DNA from: Pseudoalteromonas ostreae
GTDB taxonomy: Bacteria; Pseudomonadota; Gammaproteobacteria; Enterobacterales; Alteromonadaceae
DNA: 64,000 nucleotides
Direction of reading: 5' to 3'
NCBI RefSeq assembly: GCF_018069805.1
Contig: NZ_JAGPYN010000009.1
Coordinates: 120,819-184,818 of the forward strand
Both the position numbers and the translations under genes were made by a program. A model generated the notes under the pieces. The model worked only from the letters and a program-made list of their open reading frames with translations. It ran no database searches and was not told the DNA's origin. Shown one piece after another: positions 18,571 through 27,759 of the stretch; position 1 is the first letter of the stretch; each line of letters starts with the position of its first letter.

Positions 18571-19476
18571 CTAACGGGTGATCGGTGTAGAAAGTACCAT
18601 GGCATCTTCTGCGGCTGTAAAGATGCTTTCCGCACTTGGGATAGCGCCAGCTAATACCGCAGACGCTTTATTTAATTCAATGACTAATTCAGGGAAATCA
18701 GGGATATTGGCATCCCATTCAAGTAAAGTCGATACATTCCCCCCAGACAATGACTGAGCCAACCGATATAAATGCCACACTTTTTCAGGCACAGGCTGAT
18801 CATGTGTATCAATTAAACAGTCCCCCATCAATGTGGGTCCCGCCAAATGCATTTGTACAATATGATCATGAGGTAAATTTTTAATAAACGTTTCAGGGGC
18901 GTACCCATGATTAAAAGATGAAACATAAACATTATTCACATCTAACAGTAAACCACAGTCAGTTTGTTTGACTAATTCAGATAAAAAACCCCATTCGGAG
19001 AAAGTGTTTTGCTGAAATTCTAAATAAGTAGATGGATTTTCAAGTATCAGCGGACGTTGTAAAAAATCCTGCACATAGTGCACTCTAGATACCACATGCT
19101 GCAAACTTTCCTCGGTTAATGGCATCGGCAGAAGGTCATGACTATTAACGCCCATTACACCGGTCCAGCAAAGGTGGTCCGAAATCCATTCTGGTTCGAT
19201 TTCATGAGCAAGTGCTTTTAACTTATCAAGATACACATGGTTTAATGGATCACTACTACCAATGTTCATAGATACACCGTGCATAACAATCGGTTTTTTT
19301 GCACGTATTTTATTCAGTACATGACGGGCAAAACCATGATTATCGATAAAATTTTCGCTAATAACCTCAAACCAATCAAGTTCCCAATCATTTTGGCTCA
19401 TTAGATATGGAAAATGCTCTGTTCTTAGCCCAACACCGAACCCTAACGATTTAAAACCAAAAGTATTTTTTGACAC
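18571..19476 (-). CDS. DUF692 multinuclear non-heme iron oxidative enzyme (MNIO)
   Basis: A 301-residue TIM-barrel-type protein with the family signatures in order: LGFGVGLR, WFEVISENF, MHGVSMNIGSSDPLN, EPEWISDHLCW, ILENPSTY, LLLDVNNVYVSSFNHG, MHLAGPT, DTHDQPV and LLEWDANIPDF. The His/Glu/Asp residues in these motifs are the iron ligands in characterised relatives (MbnB, TglH, BufB), which oxidatively remodel Cys or other residues of ribosomal peptides. Length and motifs are complete, so the enzyme should be active. It sits between the ferritin-like gene (72-bp gap) and the DUF2063 gene (19-bp gap). The product of the reaction cannot be told from sequence. Confidence 0.93.
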   Translation of the reverse strand: MSKNTFGFKSLGFGVGLRTEHFPYLMSQNDWELDWFEVISENFIDNHGFARHVLNKIRAKKPIVMHGVSMNIGSSDPLNHVYLDKLKALAHEIEPEWISDHLCWTGVMGVNSHDLLPMPLTEESLQHVVSRVHYVQDFLQRPLILENPSTYLEFQQNTFSEWGFLSELVKQTDCGLLLDVNNVYVSSFNHGYAPETFIKNLPHDHIVQMHLAGPTLMGDCLIDTHDQPVPEKVWHLYRLAQSLSGGNVSTLLEWDANIPDFPELVIELNKASAVLAGAIPSAESIFTAAEDAMVLSTPITR

Positions 19477-19548
19477 AATAACACTCCTTGTTGCGTGTAA
19501 AAGACTCCATTAATAGGAGCCTTTGATACACCTTTCACTATTAGATGA

Positions 19549-21663
19549 TTAAGTGGAGGGTGGTAATACTAAGCGAATATCATTTGGCGCGGGCGATGCT
19601 GGGATTTCAATCTTTTTATGATGCCGATCACCTGCCACTTTCACCAACCCTTTAGCCGCACAATAAGAACGCCATGCGACATCGTATACTGCTTCACCTG
19701 GTCGATAAGGCATTGAATCCTTTTCAACTACAGTAGGCGGCAACATATCCCGTGCAACCAACTCTGGCCACGGTATTTTACCAGCATGAAAATCAGGCGC
19801 AGGGCCGAATTTATAAAGTTGCATGCTATATTCATGATCGCTTTGTGCAGGATAAAGCTGTGATGCTGAAATTGGTACTGCACAACCACCAAACCCACCA
19901 CATAAATTATCCGCAGGGGCGCTTTTCAGTCCTGCCGCCGCAGAACTGCTACAGTTCCCTCCTCCACTTGCACTTTGTACAAATCCACAGCCTCCTTGGG
20001 TTTTACACTCATTTGACCCTTTACAACTGTGATACGTAACGACTGCCGCACAATCATGACCCTCATCACCGTAAATCGCCATTCCTTGGCATGCATGATA
20101 CAACTGATCCTTTTGCTGCTTATCAATTCCAGTTACAAGATCAGGACAGCGCCCTGTAACCGACCAACATATAGAAATACGATCCCCTGATCCTCCCATC
20201 GCTGGGGATGGAAACTGTGACTGTGGATTTTGCCAATATTGATCAAGTGATGTTGTAATACCCTTAATAGTTCCTACAGCTGATAAACTGAAGGTTTCAA
20301 ATGTTTGCTCTATTTTTGACTCAGACCCTAGCCTATTCAATGCTGCAGCAATATCAGCTGTTGCTGGTAAATTAGGCGCACCATCTTTACCTAACATTGA
20401 CGACTCCCAAGGAGCTGTAGGGTTATTTTTATGCCAAACATCCCACGTCATGTAATCTTTTTTAGTGATTAACTCTTTTACCTCAGCAAACAGTTCAAAA
20501 TGATCTTTACCACCATTTTCAAATCGGGCTTGAGCCGAGCCAGATGCAGCTAGCGTAGGATTCCCTTGATCATCATAACCAGGATAATCTTTAATCAACC
20601 CCTCTTCACTAGGCTGAAATTTGGATTGCACGCTACCAAGCCCAGAAGATAACGTCGCGTTTTGTCCTTTAAATGATGCCACCCATGGTTCGGCTTGCCA
20701 ACGCTCGGTAATCGCCTTCACTACATCGGCCCCCTCTCCTTGATCGGTAATAGCATTAATATTGTTTATTAATTGAAGCTTCACTTTGACTAAGTCAGTG
20801 ATCTTTGCATCAACTTTTGCTTCTATACCTGGATACTGCTCTGCTGCACGTGGTGGAACGTTATTAAATTGATCTCTTTGACAAGATTCAGCAGAAGTCA
20901 TCAAATGTGACAGCAAATGGCTACCATCATTATACTCAATCTCTAAATAATCCCAGTAGCATAAGTACATATGCCCAATAGAGCCGAATAATGGTAAGTC
21001 CATTTCTCCCATACCTGCAGTAAACCAATTAAACGGTGCGGCTTCAAAATATTTCGTACCCACTTGACCATCACCCCGCTCAACTGCTGGGTTGGTTAGC
21101 ATTTTAGTGCCACGCTCTGCAGTTTCCTCAATAGCCAAAAACAGTTCAAGCTGCTCCTGATCCATTGCCCTCAATTCAACTGTTAATTTACTGAGATCTG
21201 GATCGCCGCCTTTCCAATCAGTAAAATCAAGGATGTGAGGAATTTGTGTAGACCCTTGTTTATAACAATGCCAGCCAAAATTATCACTTTGTAATGCGCG
21301 ACTAGTAAAACGAGGTGTAACGCCAATAGTACTAGCCATATTGGAAGCTAACTGCAGATGCAACATTTCTCCAATAAAAATACTGTATACTTTATTAAAC
21401 ACATTTTCATTGGTCGTCAACGAATAGCCTGAGGGCTTCGCCACAGGCCCCGCTCCCGGCCACCAACGTCCCGCATAAAGTGTGCTGTCTTTGCTATTAA
21501 TTTGGTGCATCCCTTTAATGGAATAAAGTGATGTCATATAAAGAGGAATAGTAAACAATTCTACATTTATCGCAGCCTGAGCAATTGCTTTTGCACACGC
21601 TAAATCGGATTTAAGATATTTAATGTCACGTTTTTTAAGTTTAGGTACGTATTCTTGCTGCAT
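19549..21663 (-). CDS. 704-aa ferritin-like protein with Cys/Gly-rich C-terminal domain
   Basis: No signal peptide. Residues about 20-260 match the ferritin-like fold of the iminophenyl-pyruvate dimer synthase (VioB-like) type, with likely metal ligands E35 (INVELFTIPLY), E99 and H102 (FIGEMLHLQLA), E179/E180 (IEETAER) and H231 (IGHMYL). Residues about 270-480 form a linker region. Residues about 495-600 are Cys/Gly-rich, with ten Cys including HSCKGSNECKTQGGCGFV (545-562) and LCGGFGGCAVPIS (587-599). The C-x-G-x-N-x-C-K motif resembles small proteins modified by DUF692 enzymes. It is first in the operon with a strong site (AGGAG). It could be the substrate, an oxidase, or both; the reaction is unknown. 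Confidence 0.8.
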   Translation of the reverse strand: MQQEYVPKLKKRDIKYLKSDLACAKAIAQAAINVELFTIPLYMTSLYSIKGMHQINSKDSTLYAGRWWPGAGPVAKPSGYSLTTNENVFNKVYSIFIGEMLHLQLASNMASTIGVTPRFTSRALQSDNFGWHCYKQGSTQIPHILDFTDWKGGDPDLSKLTVELRAMDQEQLELFLAIEETAERGTKMLTNPAVERGDGQVGTKYFEAAPFNWFTAGMGEMDLPLFGSIGHMYLCYWDYLEIEYNDGSHLLSHLMTSAESCQRDQFNNVPPRAAEQYPGIEAKVDAKITDLVKVKLQLINNINAITDQGEGADVVKAITERWQAEPWVASFKGQNATLSSGLGSVQSKFQPSEEGLIKDYPGYDDQGNPTLAASGSAQARFENGGKDHFELFAEVKELITKKDYMTWDVWHKNNPTAPWESSMLGKDGAPNLPATADIAAALNRLGSESKIEQTFETFSLSAVGTIKGITTSLDQYWQNPQSQFPSPAMGGSGDRISICWSVTGRCPDLVTGIDKQQKDQLYHACQGMAIYGDEGHDCAAVVTYHSCKGSNECKTQGGCGFVQSASGGGNCSSSAAAGLKSAPADNLCGGFGGCAVPISASQLYPAQSDHEYSMQLYKFGPAPDFHAGKIPWPELVARDMLPPTVVEKDSMPYRPGEAVYDVAWRSYCAAKGLVKVAGDRHHKKIEIPASPAPNDIRLVLPPST

Positions 21664-22019
21664 TGTTCTGCTCTCCTGATCGGCTAAAATCCCTACTACT
21701 TTCCTAAAATAAAATCATAATGATTCTAGAATATGACCCTAAGGCCCATTATTCATTGCCCCTGATTACTTTGACGCCACTACGATAGAAATACATCAAA
21801 ACTCAATAAACATAGTCTATTTCAATAAAAAACTCGCATTCCCGAACGAATTAAATATAAATAGTCACGTGAAGCCTAACTAACAGCAGGGCGGGGAGCA
21901 TACTTTGATTAATTTATAATCCAAAGAATATTAGTGTCCAATAATCATCATTCCGGCTTGCCTTTTTGATTTTACTACCTTGACTTGGGACCCTGCATTC
22001 GCATTGCCTAAAATGTTCA
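21664..22019. other. Upstream region of the ferritin-like/DUF692 operon
   Basis: About 350 bp that must hold the operon promoter. No small precursor-peptide gene was found on either strand, and no clear -35/-10 pair or regulator site could be assigned with confidence. Confidence 0.4.
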
Positions 22020-22275
22020 TTACAAAGCGTCTAATAAAAACTCAGCAACAACACTGCGTAGTATACGTGCTATCGTATGCCGACGAGGGATACCATGTTT
22101 GAAAGATCGGTATTGTCTGAGCCATGAGAGTTTTTCATCGCCATAAATTTCAATATCTTGCCATCCCTCACGCTCTGAGGATATAGCTGTAATTATCAAA
22201 GCATAACGTCAATTAAATTGTGTTTTTGGTTGATATCAGAATGCGTTTATTCGATAACGGTAAGATGCTCAAAAT
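22020..22275 (-). pseudogene. ISAs1-family transposase relic (N-terminal part)
   Basis: On the minus strand the frame ending at TAA 22020-22022 reads SSEREGWQDIEIYGDE, LSWLRQYRSFKHGIPRRHT and IARILRSV. This is the N-terminal associated domain of ISAs1-type DDE transposases (E/D-GW-x-DIE, FLRQY, GIPxxDTIxRV). The beginning (NQKHNLIDVML) lies in another frame, so there is at least one frameshift, and the catalytic DDE domain is missing. It is non-functional but shows that an insertion sequence once sat beside the DUF692 operon. Confidence 0.75.
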
Positions 22276-22784
22276 AGAACGCTATAAGTAAATTATCCCT
22301 ATTAGATCATATTGTTATTTAAAGTGCGATCCCGTCCTACCCCCTAACTCAATTCATAAAGCCAGATTTAATATTTAGTTGCTGCCGTTAAATCCCTTTT
22401 GCACTGTCAGCAATGCACCTTGACATCTATCGGCCGAAATTTAGATTCAAAACAATCAACGTAAGAGCCGCTATCTTGGCGCAACTGAAAAGTGCACAAT
22501 ATCAAACTCATGCAGTGTTGGTTGGGCTGCGATACCTCCTAGAGCGATTAACTCTTTGTTACCTGCATAGCTTTAGGTAAGGGGCGTGAGCAGGACGCGG
22601 AAGCTTTACTCAATTTTTAAATCTCGCGCCGCGATTAAATCGCCCCTAGTTTGAACATATTTTAATCCTGAAAGGTCCACAGACCCTAAGGGAAAAAAAA
22701 GCGCAGTAAATACTGCGCCAGTCGGTTGGAAGTAAAAGTTACCTCACCATACTCAGCTCGCTGGGGTATGCTTTAATGATTTGT
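22276..22784. repeat. Intergenic stretch with right copy of the dispersed repeat
   Basis: No gene seen. 22449-22488 repeats the 40-bp segment found at 17169-17208 in the same orientation. 22679-22687 (ACAGACCCT) is the inverted counterpart of AGGGTCTGT at 17063-17071, with looser similarity for about 18 bp beyond. Together these bracket the DUF692 operon and the transposase relic. Confidence 0.6.
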
Positions 22785-23915
22785 TTAACCTACCAGAGCT
22801 AATAAGATACCTGCAGCCACAGCACTACCCAGTACTCCCGCAACATTTGGTCCCATTGCATGCATTAATAAGAAATTATGCGGATTATTCTCCAGACCCA
22901 CTTTATTAACTACGCGTGCAGCCATTGGTACAGCTGATACACCAGCAGCGCCGATGAGTGGATTGATTGGTGATTTAGAGAACTTGTTCATACCTTTTGC
23001 CATAAATACACCTGAAGCTGTACCAATTGCAAAAGCCAAGGCGCCGAGTACCAAAATACCAATTGTTTCTACGGTTAAAAACTTATCTGCAGCAAGCTTA
23101 GAGCCTACAGCTAAACCAAGGAAAATAGTGGTGATATTTATGATCTCGTTTTGTGCACTATTACTTAAACGGTCAACCACACCAGACTCTCGCATCAAGT
23201 TTCCTAAACAGAACATGCCTACCAGTGGCGTTGCTGCCGGTAAAAACAAAATCGTTAAACTCAATACCATTAACGGGAAAATAATTTTTTCCTTTTTGGA
23301 TACGGTACGTAACTGTGGCATTTGAATTTTACGTTCTTCTGGTGTGGTTAAAGCCCGCATAATTGGTGGCTGAATAATTGGCACCAACGCCATATATGAA
23401 TATGCAGCTACAGCGATAGCACCCAATAAATCAGGAGCAAGTTTTGAGGCTAAGAAGATTGCCGTCGGGCCATCTGCCCCACCTATAATCGCAATTGCTG
23501 ACGCATCTTGTAAGGAAAACTCAAAACCTGGTACATAGTTTAGTAAAATTGCGCCAAATAAGGTTGCAAAAATACCAAACTGAGCTGCAGCACCTAGCAA
23601 TAGCATACGAGGATTAGCTATCAAGGCACTAAAATCAGTAAGTGCACCAACCCCCATAAATATTAATAATGGGAATACACCGGTATCAATCCCAATATGA
23701 TAAACGTAATACAGCAAACCACCGGGATCTGATAAGCCCGCTACAGGGATATTTGTTAATATTGCCCCAAAGCCAATTGGTAATAATAATAACGGCTCAA
23801 AGTTACGCGCAATTGCCAGATACAACAATAAGCACCCTACTGCGATCATAATAAGCGCAGGAAATGTAAAATTAGCAATACCTGTTGCTTGCCAGAGGTT
23901 TAATAATGCTTCCAT
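22785..23915 (-). CDS. oadB: Oxaloacetate decarboxylase beta subunit (sodium pump)
   Basis: A 376-residue integral membrane protein with about nine or more hydrophobic segments and the signatures [26 protein letters not shown] and [15 protein letters not shown]. The beta subunit decarboxylates carboxybiotin and couples this to sodium export across the inner membrane. It is last in the oadG-oadA-oadB run, 11 bp after oadA. The conserved Asp in the GGADGP region is the expected sodium/proton site. Confidence 0.96.
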   Translation of the reverse strand: MEALLNLWQATGIANFTFPALIMIAVGCLLLYLAIARNFEPLLLLPIGFGAILTNIPVAGLSDPGGLLYYVYHIGIDTGVFPLLIFMGVGALTDFSALIANPRMLLLGAAAQFGIFATLFGAILLNYVPGFEFSLQDASAIAIIGGADGPTAIFLASKLAPDLLGAIAVAAYSYMALVPIIQPPIMRALTTPEERKIQMPQLRTVSKKEKIIFPLMVLSLTILFLPAATPLVGMFCLGNLMRESGVVDRLSNSAQNEIINITTIFLGLAVGSKLAADKFLTVETIGILVLGALAFAIGTASGVFMAKGMNKFSKSPINPLIGAAGVSAVPMAARVVNKVGLENNPHNFLLMHAMGPNVAGVLGSAVAAGILLALVG

Positions 23916-23926
23916 CCTCTGCGCTC

Positions 23927-25711
23927 CTAAGCTAGTGCAATCATAGCATCACCCGTTGCCACTGAATCTCCTTCAGCAACAAGAATTTCAGCAATAGTAC
24001 CGGTGTGAGTTGCACGAATTTCAGTTTCCATTTTCATCGCTTCCATGATGATCACTACATCGCCTTCATTTACCGTTTGACCCGCTTTTACCTTGACTTT
24101 AAAGATGTTACCAGCAAGTGGAGCGTTAAGTGTTTCGCCGGAAGCAACTGACGCTGATTGTGGAATATGCTCACTATCTTTAACTGTTACTTCTTTAAGC
24201 TCACCGCCTTGTGCAACCACTACATCATAAACTTTACCATCTACTTTTACGCTGTACTGCTCTGCTTTTACTGTGTTGCTGTTACTTTTTTTATTGCTAA
24301 CTGGTTGTTCTTTATTAGCAGATTCAGCACTTGGCACAGCTTCGAAAGCATCTGGATTATTACGATTTTTAATGAATTTCAACCCAATTTGTGGGAATAA
24401 TGCATACGTTAACACGTCATCAACCTGCTCATCCGCTAAGCTTAAGCCTTGCTCTTGTGCTTCTTTTAATAACTCAGCTTGGAGTATTTCTAGTTCTGGT
24501 TGCAATAAATCAGCTGGGCGGCAAGTAATGACTTCTGCGCCATTAAGTACGCGCTCTTGTAATTCTTTATTCATCGGCGCAGGAGTTACGCCATACTCAC
24601 CTTTTAGCACTCCGGCAGTTTCTTTGGTGATAGTTTTATAACGCTCGCCCGTCAATACATTTAATACTGCTTGTGTACCCACAATTTGTGATGTTGGTGT
24701 AACTAACGGTAAATAACCTAAGTCTTCACGTACACGTGGGATCTCAAGTAATACTTCATTCAATTTATCCGCAGCACCTTGCTCTTTAAGCTGGTTTTCC
24801 ATATTAGTTAACATGCCACCAGGCACTTGCGCTAATAAAATACGGCCATCAACACCTTTTAAGCTGCCTTCAAACGCGGCATATTTTTTACGAACATCAC
24901 GGAAATAAGCAGCAATCTCTTCGAGTTGATTTAAATCCAGCTCAGTATCACGTTCAGTACCTTCAACAATCGATACAATCGTTTCAGTTGCGCTGTGTCC
25001 GTAAGTCATACTCATTGATGAAATTGCGGTATCAAGCATATCAATACCAGCATCAATCGCTTTTTGGTAAGTAGCAGTACTTAAACCTGTTGTGGCATGA
25101 CACTGCATTGCAATTGGGATAGAGACTGTTTCTTTTAACGCTTTGATTAACTCTTCTGCATCGTATGGTTTAAGCAAACCGGCCATATCTTTAATACAAA
25201 TTGAATGACAGCCTAACTCTTCAAGCTGCTTGGCAAGCGTTAACCACATATCAAGTGTATGAACTGGGCTTACTGTGTACGAAATTGTACCTTGTGCATG
25301 TGCGCCAACTTTAATCGCAGCTTTAATAGCCGTTTCAAGATTACGAACATCGTTCATCGCATCAAAAATACGAAACACATCAACACCATTGTTGTGCGCT
25401 CGCTCTACAAATTTTTCAACAACATCATCGGCATAATGACGATAGCCTAAAAGGTTTTGACCACGTAATAACATTTGCTGTTTAGTATTTGGCATAGCTT
25501 TTTTAAGAGCACGAATACGCTCCCAAGGATCTTCACCCAAATAACGAATGCATGAATCAAAAGTAGCCCCACCCCATGATTCGATCGACCAGTAACCTGC
25601 ATCATCTAATTTTTGTGCAATTGGTAGCATGTCATCCAAACGCATACGCGTTGCTAATAATGATTGATGCGCGTCTCTAAGTACTAATTCTGTTAATTTT
25701 AATTTAGCCAC
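23927..25711 (-). CDS. oadA: Oxaloacetate decarboxylase alpha subunit (carboxyltransferase/biotin carrier)
   Basis: 594 residues. The N-terminal carboxyltransferase TIM barrel has [12 protein letters not shown], the [11 protein letters not shown]ys region and MQCHATTGL metal-binding His residues. It is followed by the conserved carboxylase domain, an Ala/Ser/Lys-rich linker (about 465-490) and a C-terminal biotinyl domain with the lysine in EAMKMET. It transfers CO2 from oxaloacetate to biotin, which then docks on OadB. It lies 10 bp downstream of oadG. Confidence 0.96.
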   Translation of the reverse strand: MAKLKLTELVLRDAHQSLLATRMRLDDMLPIAQKLDDAGYWSIESWGGATFDSCIRYLGEDPWERIRALKKAMPNTKQQMLLRGQNLLGYRHYADDVVEKFVERAHNNGVDVFRIFDAMNDVRNLETAIKAAIKVGAHAQGTISYTVSPVHTLDMWLTLAKQLEELGCHSICIKDMAGLLKPYDAEELIKALKETVSIPIAMQCHATTGLSTATYQKAIDAGIDMLDTAISSMSMTYGHSATETIVSIVEGTERDTELDLNQLEEIAAYFRDVRKKYAAFEGSLKGVDGRILLAQVPGGMLTNMENQLKEQGAADKLNEVLLEIPRVREDLGYLPLVTPTSQIVGTQAVLNVLTGERYKTITKETAGVLKGEYGVTPAPMNKELQERVLNGAEVITCRPADLLQPELEILQAELLKEAQEQGLSLADEQVDDVLTYALFPQIGLKFIKNRNNPDAFEAVPSAESANKEQPVSNKKSNSNTVKAEQYSVKVDGKVYDVVVAQGGELKEVTVKDSEHIPQSASVASGETLNAPLAGNIFKVKVKAGQTVNEGDVVIIMEAMKMETEIRATHTGTIAEILVAEGDSVATGDAMIALA

Positions 25712-25721
25712 AAGTCACCCC

Positions 25722-25967
25722 TTATAGTTTTTGTTTATTTTTGTATTGAGCTATGGCTGCACTTATCGCAGCGATGTGTTCACTTGGTACACCTGATGCT
25801 TTGATTGACGGTGTGCGCGTTGGCGTTGCAACTGGCTGTTCAAAACGACTCGCTAATTTAGACATAATGGTAATTGCTGAAATCAACAACGAAAGAAAAA
25901 CGAAAACACCCACCATCCCGGTGATCATTAAGTTTGCTGCTGTAGCAAGTAACTGACCTATATCCAT
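25722..25967 (-). CDS. oadG: Oxaloacetate decarboxylase gamma subunit
   Basis: An 81-residue protein starting MDIGQLLATA, with AGGGGGAG 4 bp upstream of the ATG deciding the start; the in-frame ATG eight codons earlier would place this site inside the gene. One transmembrane helix (about residues 10-34) is followed by a polar tail with Ala/Pro-rich sequence. The gamma subunit anchors and assembles the alpha-beta complex. It is first gene of the oad operon. Confidence 0.9.
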   Translation of the reverse strand: MDIGQLLATAANLMITGMVGVFVFLSLLISAITIMSKLASRFEQPVATPTRTPSIKASGVPSEHIAAISAAIAQYKNKQKL

Positions 25968-26039
25968 GCTGCTCCCCCTAATTATTTCCACCTAACCCCG
26001 CCAGGTAAAAAATCACTTTATTTAAATAATTATGCAACA

Positions 26040-26068
26040 ATCATAACAAAGAAAAAGACCAAGTCCAA
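26040..26068 (-). promoter_or_regulatory. Candidate promoter of the oad operon
   Basis: Minus-strand TTGGAC (26063-26068) and TATGAT (26040-26045) separated by 17 bp, about 75 bp upstream of oadG. The -10 is good, the -35 matches only the first three bases. Confidence 0.3.
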
Positions 26069-26078
26069 CACTTTGTAA

Positions 26079-26093
26079 ATTGGTAAAACCAAT
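26079..26093. promoter_or_regulatory. Perfect inverted repeat upstream of the oad promoter
   Basis: ATTGGT, a 3-bp spacer, then ACCAAT. It lies 10 bp upstream of the candidate -35, a position fitting an activator or repressor site. No regulator gene is adjacent. Confidence 0.35.
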
Positions 26094-26484
26094 TAATGTA
26101 AAGCTAACATATGCTCAGCAAAGCTAACACTCTACATTTTGCTATAATTTCATAGGATATAGATGATAAAAATACTGAATATAGCTATAGCTTATATGTA
26201 AAGCTTACCCGCAGCTAGAAAACCTACCGACTGAACGACTGAACAACCGCTTCATTAAATACAAAATGGCTCAAAAATGAAATTGGTCTTACCAAAAAAA
26301 ACAACTAAAATATTGATTTTTAGAGCGTCGAGTATAAGTTACAGATAAAGCTGTAAATAATTCCCACCTAATTCATGAAGAAAATAAAATAAACTCATAT
26401 AGCATTGATAATAAAGGATTTAAATACATGGCATGTAACTGGCATTATTTACTCTGAACAGATTAACAAACCAAGGAGACGACA
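26094..26484. other. AT-rich intergenic stretch between the oad operon and the DUF1328 gene
   Basis: No gene recognised on either strand. It should contain the promoter of the small-protein genes that follow. Confidence 0.4.
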
Positions 26485-26658
26485 ATGTTACGCTGGACAA
26501 TTACATTTTTAGTTATTGCACTTATTGCTGCAGTGTTAGGTTTTGGTGGTATCGCAGGTGCCGCAGCAGGAATTGCTAAGATTATCTTTTTTATCTTTAT
26601 TGTATTGTTAGTTATTTCACTCGTTTCAGGTGCATTGCGTGGCAATGTCCCTAAGTGA
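26485..26658 (+). CDS. DUF1328 small membrane protein (YtjA type)
   Basis: A 57-residue protein with the standard DUF1328 plan: [20 protein letters not shown] as first helix, a Gly/Ala-rich turn ([12 protein letters not shown]) and a second helix ([17 protein letters not shown]). It is preceded by AAGGAG. These proteins sit in the inner membrane and are often induced by envelope or osmotic stress; the molecular role is unknown. The following gene encodes a small lipoprotein, probably co-transcribed. Confidence 0.9.
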   Translation: MLRWTITFLVIALIAAVLGFGGIAGAAAGIAKIIFFIFIVLLVISLVSGALRGNVPK

Positions 26659-26712
26659 TAACAATTTATTTTAAATAACAACACATTTATTATTTTTACA
26701 AGGAATTACATT

Positions 26713-26904
26713 ATGAAATCGACAACTGTTAAAACCGCTGTGATCGCTTTATTTGCTAGTTTTTTTATCATGGGTTGTGAAGACAATCATGCAGAAGAGG
26801 CCGGTGAGCGCATCGATGAAGCTGTGACCGACGTACAAAACAAAGTAGAAGACGCCTGTGAAGAAGTAAAAGAAGGCGTTAACGCTAAAGAAACTAACTG
26901 TTAA
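26713..26904 (+). CDS. Small acidic lipoprotein
   Basis: A 63-residue protein with a lipoprotein signal (hydrophobic residues about 8-20, lipobox FFIMGC with the Cys at residue 22). The mature part is short, acidic and strongly helical with a heptad-like pattern (GERIDEAVTDVQNKVEDA), containing two further Cys residues. AAGGAA precedes the ATG. It is predicted to be membrane-attached in the periplasm. It follows the DUF1328 gene by 54 bp and ends 24 bp before the right-end hairpin of the IS200-type element. Confidence 0.8.
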   Translation: MKSTTVKTAVIALFASFFIMGCEDNHAEEAGERIDEAVTDVQNKVEDACEEVKEGVNAKETNC

Positions 26905-26919
26905 TCCAGTTAGATATAA

Positions 26920-27530
26920 GTAAAAGATCCACCTTCTAAAGAAGGTGGCTTTGAATTAGCCCCCTAAAAGGGGTCGTTGTTTACTCCAGAGTTAACTGAG
27001 CTTGCTCTTGTCTCTCCTCCTTCTGCTGATACCTGGCATATCTTCGTATTATTTCTTCGTTTATGCCTACCGTATCAACAAAGTATCCTCGCTGCCAAAA
27101 ATGATTACCCCATAGCTTGTTCTTTCTTAAGTACGGATATTTACTAAACATTTTTAACGCTATTTTACCTTTCAATACGCCCATTAACTTTGAAATTGAC
27201 AGCTTTGGCGGCACTTTTACTACTAAGTGTACGTGATCTATTTGTACATTCAGCTCAACAACTTTGCACCCAAGCTGTTCGCAATAAACCTGAATGCACC
27301 TGTAGACATCCCTACCTATTTTATTTTTAAGGATCCTAAATCTATATTTAGGTGTCCAAACTATATGATATTGACATCGCCAATACACATGCGATGCTTG
27401 CTCGTATCTACTCATGTTTTTTCCTTTTGTGACTTCGCTAAAAATCAACTAAGGAATTAACATGAGTACTTTTTACAGGCAAAGCCTATTTGATGATAAC
27501 CACCTACTGAAGTAGGTGGTTTAGGGGCTG
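26920..27530 (-). mobile_element. IS200/IS605-type insertion element without tnpB
   Basis: A single transposase gene flanked by hairpins of the expected subterminal type: CCACCTTC/GAAGGTGG (26929-26948) downstream of the gene and AACCACCTAC/GTAGGTGGTT (27498-27521) upstream. Both have 4-nt loops and share the CCACCT core. No terminal inverted repeats or target duplication are expected for this family. The exact ends are approximate. Confidence 0.8.
26981..27415 (-). CDS. tnpA: IS200-type TnpA transposase
   Basis: A 144-residue HUH/Y1 transposase starting MSRYEQASHVYWRC; AAAAGGA upstream supports this start over an in-frame ATG 11 codons earlier. The metal-binding HUH motif is visible in IDHVHLVV and the catalytic Tyr in RRYARYQQ near the C-terminus. 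It acts on single-stranded DNA by transesterification and inserts next to short target sequences. The gene is full length with no frameshift, so the element may be active. Confidence 0.93.
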   Translation of the reverse strand: MSRYEQASHVYWRCQYHIVWTPKYRFRILKNKIGRDVYRCIQVYCEQLGCKVVELNVQIDHVHLVVKVPPKLSISKLMGVLKGKIALKMFSKYPYLRKNKLWGNHFWQRGYFVDTVGINEEIIRRYARYQQKEERQEQAQLTLE

Positions 27531-27536
27531 AAAAAA

Positions 27537-27562
27537 AAACGACTCTTTGAGTCGTTTTTATT
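27537..27562 (+). terminator. Terminator hairpin after the IS200-type element
   Basis: AAACGACTC, a TTT loop, then GAGTCGTTT followed by T-rich sequence. It may originally have ended the DUF1328/lipoprotein transcript before the element inserted. Confidence 0.75.
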
Positions 27563-27759
27563 TAACCCCATGTTAAATAAAGAATTACATTAAAACCACC
27601 AGAAAAAACAAGCAAACAAAAAAGACACACACATTAAAATTAAGTAAAAAGTTTGTAATAATCAATTTGATTGCTATATATTGTAGTGGCTAAATTAATG
27701 TCCCCTAAAAGGAACGTTGCAGTATTAGTATAATCATTATAAATACTTGGGAGATTACA

